Assembly: GCF_017948455.1 (NCBI RefSeq)
Contig: NZ_JAFFSU010000033.1
Location: 1-64,000 of the forward strand
Length of the DNA stretch: 64,000 nucleotides
Source of the DNA: Streptomyces sp. GESEQ-4
GTDB lineage: Bacteria > Actinomycetota > Actinomycetes > Streptomycetales > Streptomycetaceae
Direction of reading: 5' to 3'
This document shows positions 61,523 to 64,000 of this stretch, one piece after another (the first letter of the stretch is position 1; each line of letters starts with the position of its first letter). The notes beneath the pieces were generated by a model. It searched no databases. It worked only from the letters and a program-made list of their open reading frames with translations, and was not told the origin of the DNA. The position numbers were made by a program, and so were the translations under genes.

Positions 61523-61753
61523 TGGCTCAGACGGTTTCGCGTCATTCGCGGCTATGGGGGAGACTCGCGGTACTCGTTGCCCGATGACTACCGGTACGAC
61601 GGGCTGTGCGAGATCACGGAGATACGTACGGCAATCTCGAAGTTGCCTGCACCGGATGGTTCGGAGATAAAGATCTGTCAATTTGACCTCGTGCGGCTAC
61701 CCGATGAGCTGCAAGTTACAAGTGCCCAGGTAGTGGGTCATCGACGTGCGTGA
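61523..61753 (+). pseudogene. Remnant of a SRA-YDG domain gene
   Basis: A 76-codon open frame, bounded upstream by an in-frame TGA at 61520-61522 and without a start codon, reads FRVIRGYGGDSRYSLPDDYR, then YDGLCEITEIRTAISKLPAP and IKICQFDLVRLPDEL. The VIRG...YRYDGLxxI...FDLVRL pattern matches the C-terminal half of SRA-YDG domains, which recognise modified cytosine. In bacteria these occur in restriction (HNH/Mrr-like) proteins. The N-terminal half is absent. It is probably a decayed gene. Confidence 0.55.
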
Positions 61754-61789
61754 TGCGCCGCTCGGGCCGTGGAACGAGGCGTGATCAAG

Positions 61790-61821
61790 CTGGAGGCCCC
61801 TGGCGAACAAGGGGCCTCCAG
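61790..61821. terminator. Hairpin terminator
   Basis: CTGGAGGCCCC pairs perfectly with GGGGCCTCCAG across a 10-base loop. It lies 25 bp beyond the stop of the minus-strand membrane-protein gene and serves that gene or the remnant on the plus strand. Confidence 0.82.
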
Positions 61822-61846
61822 GCTCACCCTTCGGCTACCGCACGGG

Positions 61847-62173
61847 CTATGAACCCTTCGTGGTCGTTGGTGTCGGATTGCGTGGCGGAGTCCCGGCATC
61901 GTCGCTTGTTGAGTTGATGAAGGCGAGTACCACCAGGACGCAGCACGCCAGGGCGAAGCCGAGGAACACAAGCCGCTGCTTCTGCATCGCAGCGACACGG
62001 CCCTTCGAGTCACCGGCGATAATCTGGTACTTGGTCGTGCGGTGCTCAAAAAACTTGCTGATTGTGTCCCTGGGTAGATTCTTGATTACCCGGGCCGCGG
62101 CGAGCACAACACAGACAATTGCTGCGGGGATGATGGCGATCTCCGGTGCACCATCGGGAAGTTGGAAAAACAC
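61847..62173 (-). CDS. Small membrane protein of unknown function
   Basis: This 108-aa protein starts at GTG 62173 behind AAGGG (MFFQLPDGAPEIAIIPAAIV). It has hydrophobic helices at about residues 10-27 and 67-87 and a Thr/Pro-rich tail. Lower GC than the core genome suggests acquired DNA. No family is recognised. It lies next to the SRA remnant and ParB-like gene. Confidence 0.65.
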   Translation of the reverse strand: MFFQLPDGAPEIAIIPAAIVCVVLAAARVIKNLPRDTISKFFEHRTTKYQIIAGDSKGRVAAMQKQRLVFLGFALACCVLVVLAFINSTSDDAGTPPRNPTPTTTKGS

Positions 62174-62451
62174 GGTTGGCTGACCCTTTTCGCTGCGGTC
62201 GGCGAGACAAGAGCAGCATCACAGCAGGTCCCGCACATGGATGCGAGGTAACTTGACGCCTGCGAGAAACGGACAGGGCAGCAGCTCTGAGGGCAGCGAA
62301 CCCGGGCATGCCCGTGACGCGCACAACGCTGTTCTCATCCGCACGGCGATCACGGTGTGAGCGGATGCAAGTTCAGAGCAGCGTGCGCTCAGGTCCAGCC
62401 GGTTGTTGATCGCCTTCACTCACTTGGAGAAGGCGCCGGCTAATCGTCGAG
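62174..62451. other. Gap without a supported gene
   Basis: This 278-bp region carries the promoter of the small membrane protein. A minus-strand 66-codon frame is present but has no ribosome binding site or family features. I see no terminator for the ParB-like gene. Confidence 0.4.
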
Positions 62452-63264
62452 TTAGGCTTCGATGCGATTCTCTGCCTTGCGGCTCTTGTTCCAGGCAGCC
62501 GCAACAAGTCGGTACGCGGTGGTCACTCGGGACCCCGTTCCGCTGTTGTTGAAACCACCGCGAGACGACTGGCTGAGTATCTCGGAGCGCCACTTGGCCG
62601 CAGTGCCCATGGCCATGATCTTCTTGCCGAGCTCATTGTCGTCGACAAGGTCGCCCCACCGGCCAAGGAACATGCCGATGCCGCCAAGGAGCATGCCGTC
62701 CCAGGTCTCTGCTGAACGGCCCCAGGCCTCCTCCGCGACCGTGAGCGTGCGATCGAAGACGGAGGCTCCGTAACGGTCAACGATCTGAAGCACACCGGAG
62801 ACTGCGCCCACGCCATTAGTGGACGTCGATCCGAGAGTCAGTTGATGCTTCTCCAGAATCCTGTCCGTATCGACGAATAGCGGAACCCCTCCGGTGAGGC
62901 CTACGTGGTACTCGTCGATGGGGCGAGGCTTGTGTGACTCCCTGTTTTTTATCAGGAACAGAATCGCTTCTTCAGCCTGCGTGAGGCCGTGATGGACCTC
63001 GGCCATGATGGTCGAGAATCCGGCCAGCGCGCAGGCCCGCCAGCGGTGTTGTCCGTCGACGATGTAGAGATCACCGTCTGCACGCTCCGACACGATCACC
63101 GAGCCGATGGCCTCGCGAACCATGTTGTCCGCGATGTTCTGAGCGCGCCTCTCGTTGAGAGTGCGCTGCGCCTGAGGGTCGATGGTGAGGTCCTTGATCG
63201 AAACCTCGACCCCGTAGTCGACTGAATGTTCAGGGAGCTCGAAGGTGTACCGAGCCTTAGGCAT
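62452..63264 (-). CDS. ParB/DGQHR-type protein
   Basis: This 270-aa protein has a ParB-like N-terminal half: VSIKDLTIDPQAQRTLNERR, IVSERADGDLYIVDGQHRWR and the EVHHGLTQAEEAILFLIKNR segment. The DGQHRW motif is the nucleotide-binding signature of ParB/Srx-like proteins, including phage and plasmid members. The C-terminal part (about 130-270) is helical. GAAGGG precedes ATG 63264. Such proteins are frequent on actinobacterial plasmids and integrated elements. No partner parA is nearby. Confidence 0.8.
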   Translation of the reverse strand: MPKARYTFELPEHSVDYGVEVSIKDLTIDPQAQRTLNERRAQNIADNMVREAIGSVIVSERADGDLYIVDGQHRWRACALAGFSTIMAEVHHGLTQAEEAILFLIKNRESHKPRPIDEYHVGLTGGVPLFVDTDRILEKHQLTLGSTSTNGVGAVSGVLQIVDRYGASVFDRTLTVAEEAWGRSAETWDGMLLGGIGMFLGRWGDLVDDNELGKKIMAMGTAAKWRSEILSQSSRGGFNNSGTGSRVTTAYRLVAAAWNKSRKAENRIEA

Positions 63265-63343
63265 GGATGTGCCCTTCAGCGCTGTGGTTGGGGGATTGTT
63301 CGGCGAAGCCGGGATTTTGGGAGACAGCGCGCTTGGCAGATAA

Positions 63344-64000
63344 TCATACGATCGCTTGTTTCACAAGTCGCCTCTGTGGAACATGAGTTCGTGGAGGTAG
63401 AGCTGGGCTCTGGCGGGCGCTGCGGGACTCGTGGAGTGGCGTCGCTCCGAGTGAAGTGCGGGGCTCGGACGCGCCTGCTGGCGGACGACTGGCAGCAGCC
63501 TGCACAACGTCGCGGCTCTCGGTGCCGTGGCGCTCCCCATAAATTCGCCCCGACCCGCACCAACAAGCCGCTCCCTGTTGGGGGTGGCCACTCCACCGCG
63601 CGGCCTCGGGCTGCGAGGGTGGTCGCGTACTGGGGGAGGAGCGTGGGGTCTGCGGGGGAGGCGCCTTCCGATGCCGCGAAGGCCTCGTACGACGGGACCG
63701 TTCCCGTGACGATTCCCAGGTTTGGGGTGCCTGAGGAGGCGAGTTCTCGGAGGGAGGCCTCTATCGTCGCCAGGTGCTCCTCGTGGGAGGGGTACTCCGT
63801 GGCAAGGGTGGGGTAGGCGGCGGTCAGTTCTGCCAGTTCGGTCGCCGGCCAGTGCAGTACGGCCACCGGGAAGGGGCGGGACAGGGCCGCCCGGTAGGTG
63901 CCGAGTTCCGCCTGCAATCTTGAGATTTCGGCGCGCAGTTCTGCGGGGTTGTCCGAGCCGAGGGACCATAGGCGCTTGGGGTCGTGGAGTTCGTCCAGGG
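63344..64000 (-). pseudogene. SEC-C motif protein, incomplete and frameshifted at a C-run
   Basis: The gene enters from beyond the right edge. Reading leftward, the frame encodes LHDPKRLWSLGSDNPAELRA, a coiled segment ISRLQAELGTYRAALSRPFP and on to RGRAVEWPPP (about 63585). In that frame the zinc motif is lost, but a shift of one base at the G5 run 63580-63584 gives AACWCGSGRIYGERHGTESR, a SEC-C motif whose third cysteine is replaced by Arg. The shifted frame ends at 63344. Either an indel error or real decay explains this. SEC-C proteins bind zinc and often accompany SecA or other partners. Confidence 0.65.

Noticed and set aside
62219..62419. 66-codon minus-strand frame upstream of the small membrane protein
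   Set aside because: No ribosome binding site, no family features and mixed composition.

Overview
The window is chromosomal DNA of a Streptomyces or very close relative. Coding density and third-position GC are very high, GTG starts are frequent, and a long syntenic block follows the familiar streptomycete order: immune-inhibitor-A protease, pncA/pncB, clpS, DUF2017, amino-acid permease, mec/cysO/cysM, PemK-like, MBL hydrolase, nag-type PTS genes, rph, rdgB, tRNA-Leu, bcp, groES-like, class A PBP, ABC exporter. DasR-type operators, a class E sortase signal and a cysteine-rich leader peptide are also typical of this group.

Region 1 (about 1-33.5 kb) is mostly conserved core. It holds two RDD membrane proteins (the first incomplete, beginning in an almost pure poly-C tract), a secreted M6 metalloprotease, NAD salvage (pncB, pncA), ClpS with a DUF2017 protein, and the cysteine pathway built on a protein-bound thiocarboxylate (JAMM peptidase, leader peptide, CysO with a GGMV tail, CysM). 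N-acetylglucosamine PTS genes (two IIC, one divergent IIB) sit around dre operators. RNase PH, a lipoprotein, RdgB, a tRNA-Leu, Bcp, a GroES-like protein, a large transglycosylase/transpeptidase, a three-gene ABC-2 exporter, a DUF1707 protein, an SGNH hydrolase, DUF445, a sortase-anchored Tat-exported alginate lyase family protein, a frameshifted VOC gene and a GH27 alpha-galactosidase follow. Two families of dispersed 3'-end repeats lie in the gaps.

Region 2 (about 33.5-43.3 kb) is variable: an Hsp20 remnant that keeps its promoter and leads directly into an alpha/beta hydrolase, an inositol monophosphatase, a CBM13-pectate lyase, a glycosyltransferase, a free-standing leucine-rich-repeat protein divergent from a DUF4037 nucleotidyltransferase-like protein, and a small secreted peptide.

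Region 3 (about 43.4-50 kb) is the strongest candidate for an undescribed system. It is a three-gene operon: a 1521-residue TPR-CHAT protein with the His/Cys protease dyad, a 255-residue protein of unknown fold, and a 345-residue protein whose C-terminal repeats resemble those of actinobacterial CHAT proteins.

Region 4 (about 50-64 kb) is an accessory area with gene decay. It contains VOC, GNAT, dehalogenase-like, AhpD-like (without CXXC), TetR/ADH and alpha/beta hydrolase genes, an orphan DUF397 cluster, an XRE-TPR regulator, a HAD hydrolase, a truncated nitroreductase, a SRA-YDG domain remnant, a ParB-like (DGQHR) protein and, at the right edge, an incomplete SEC-C protein with a probable C-run frameshift. 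Functions below are inferred from motifs and family knowledge; no database search was run.
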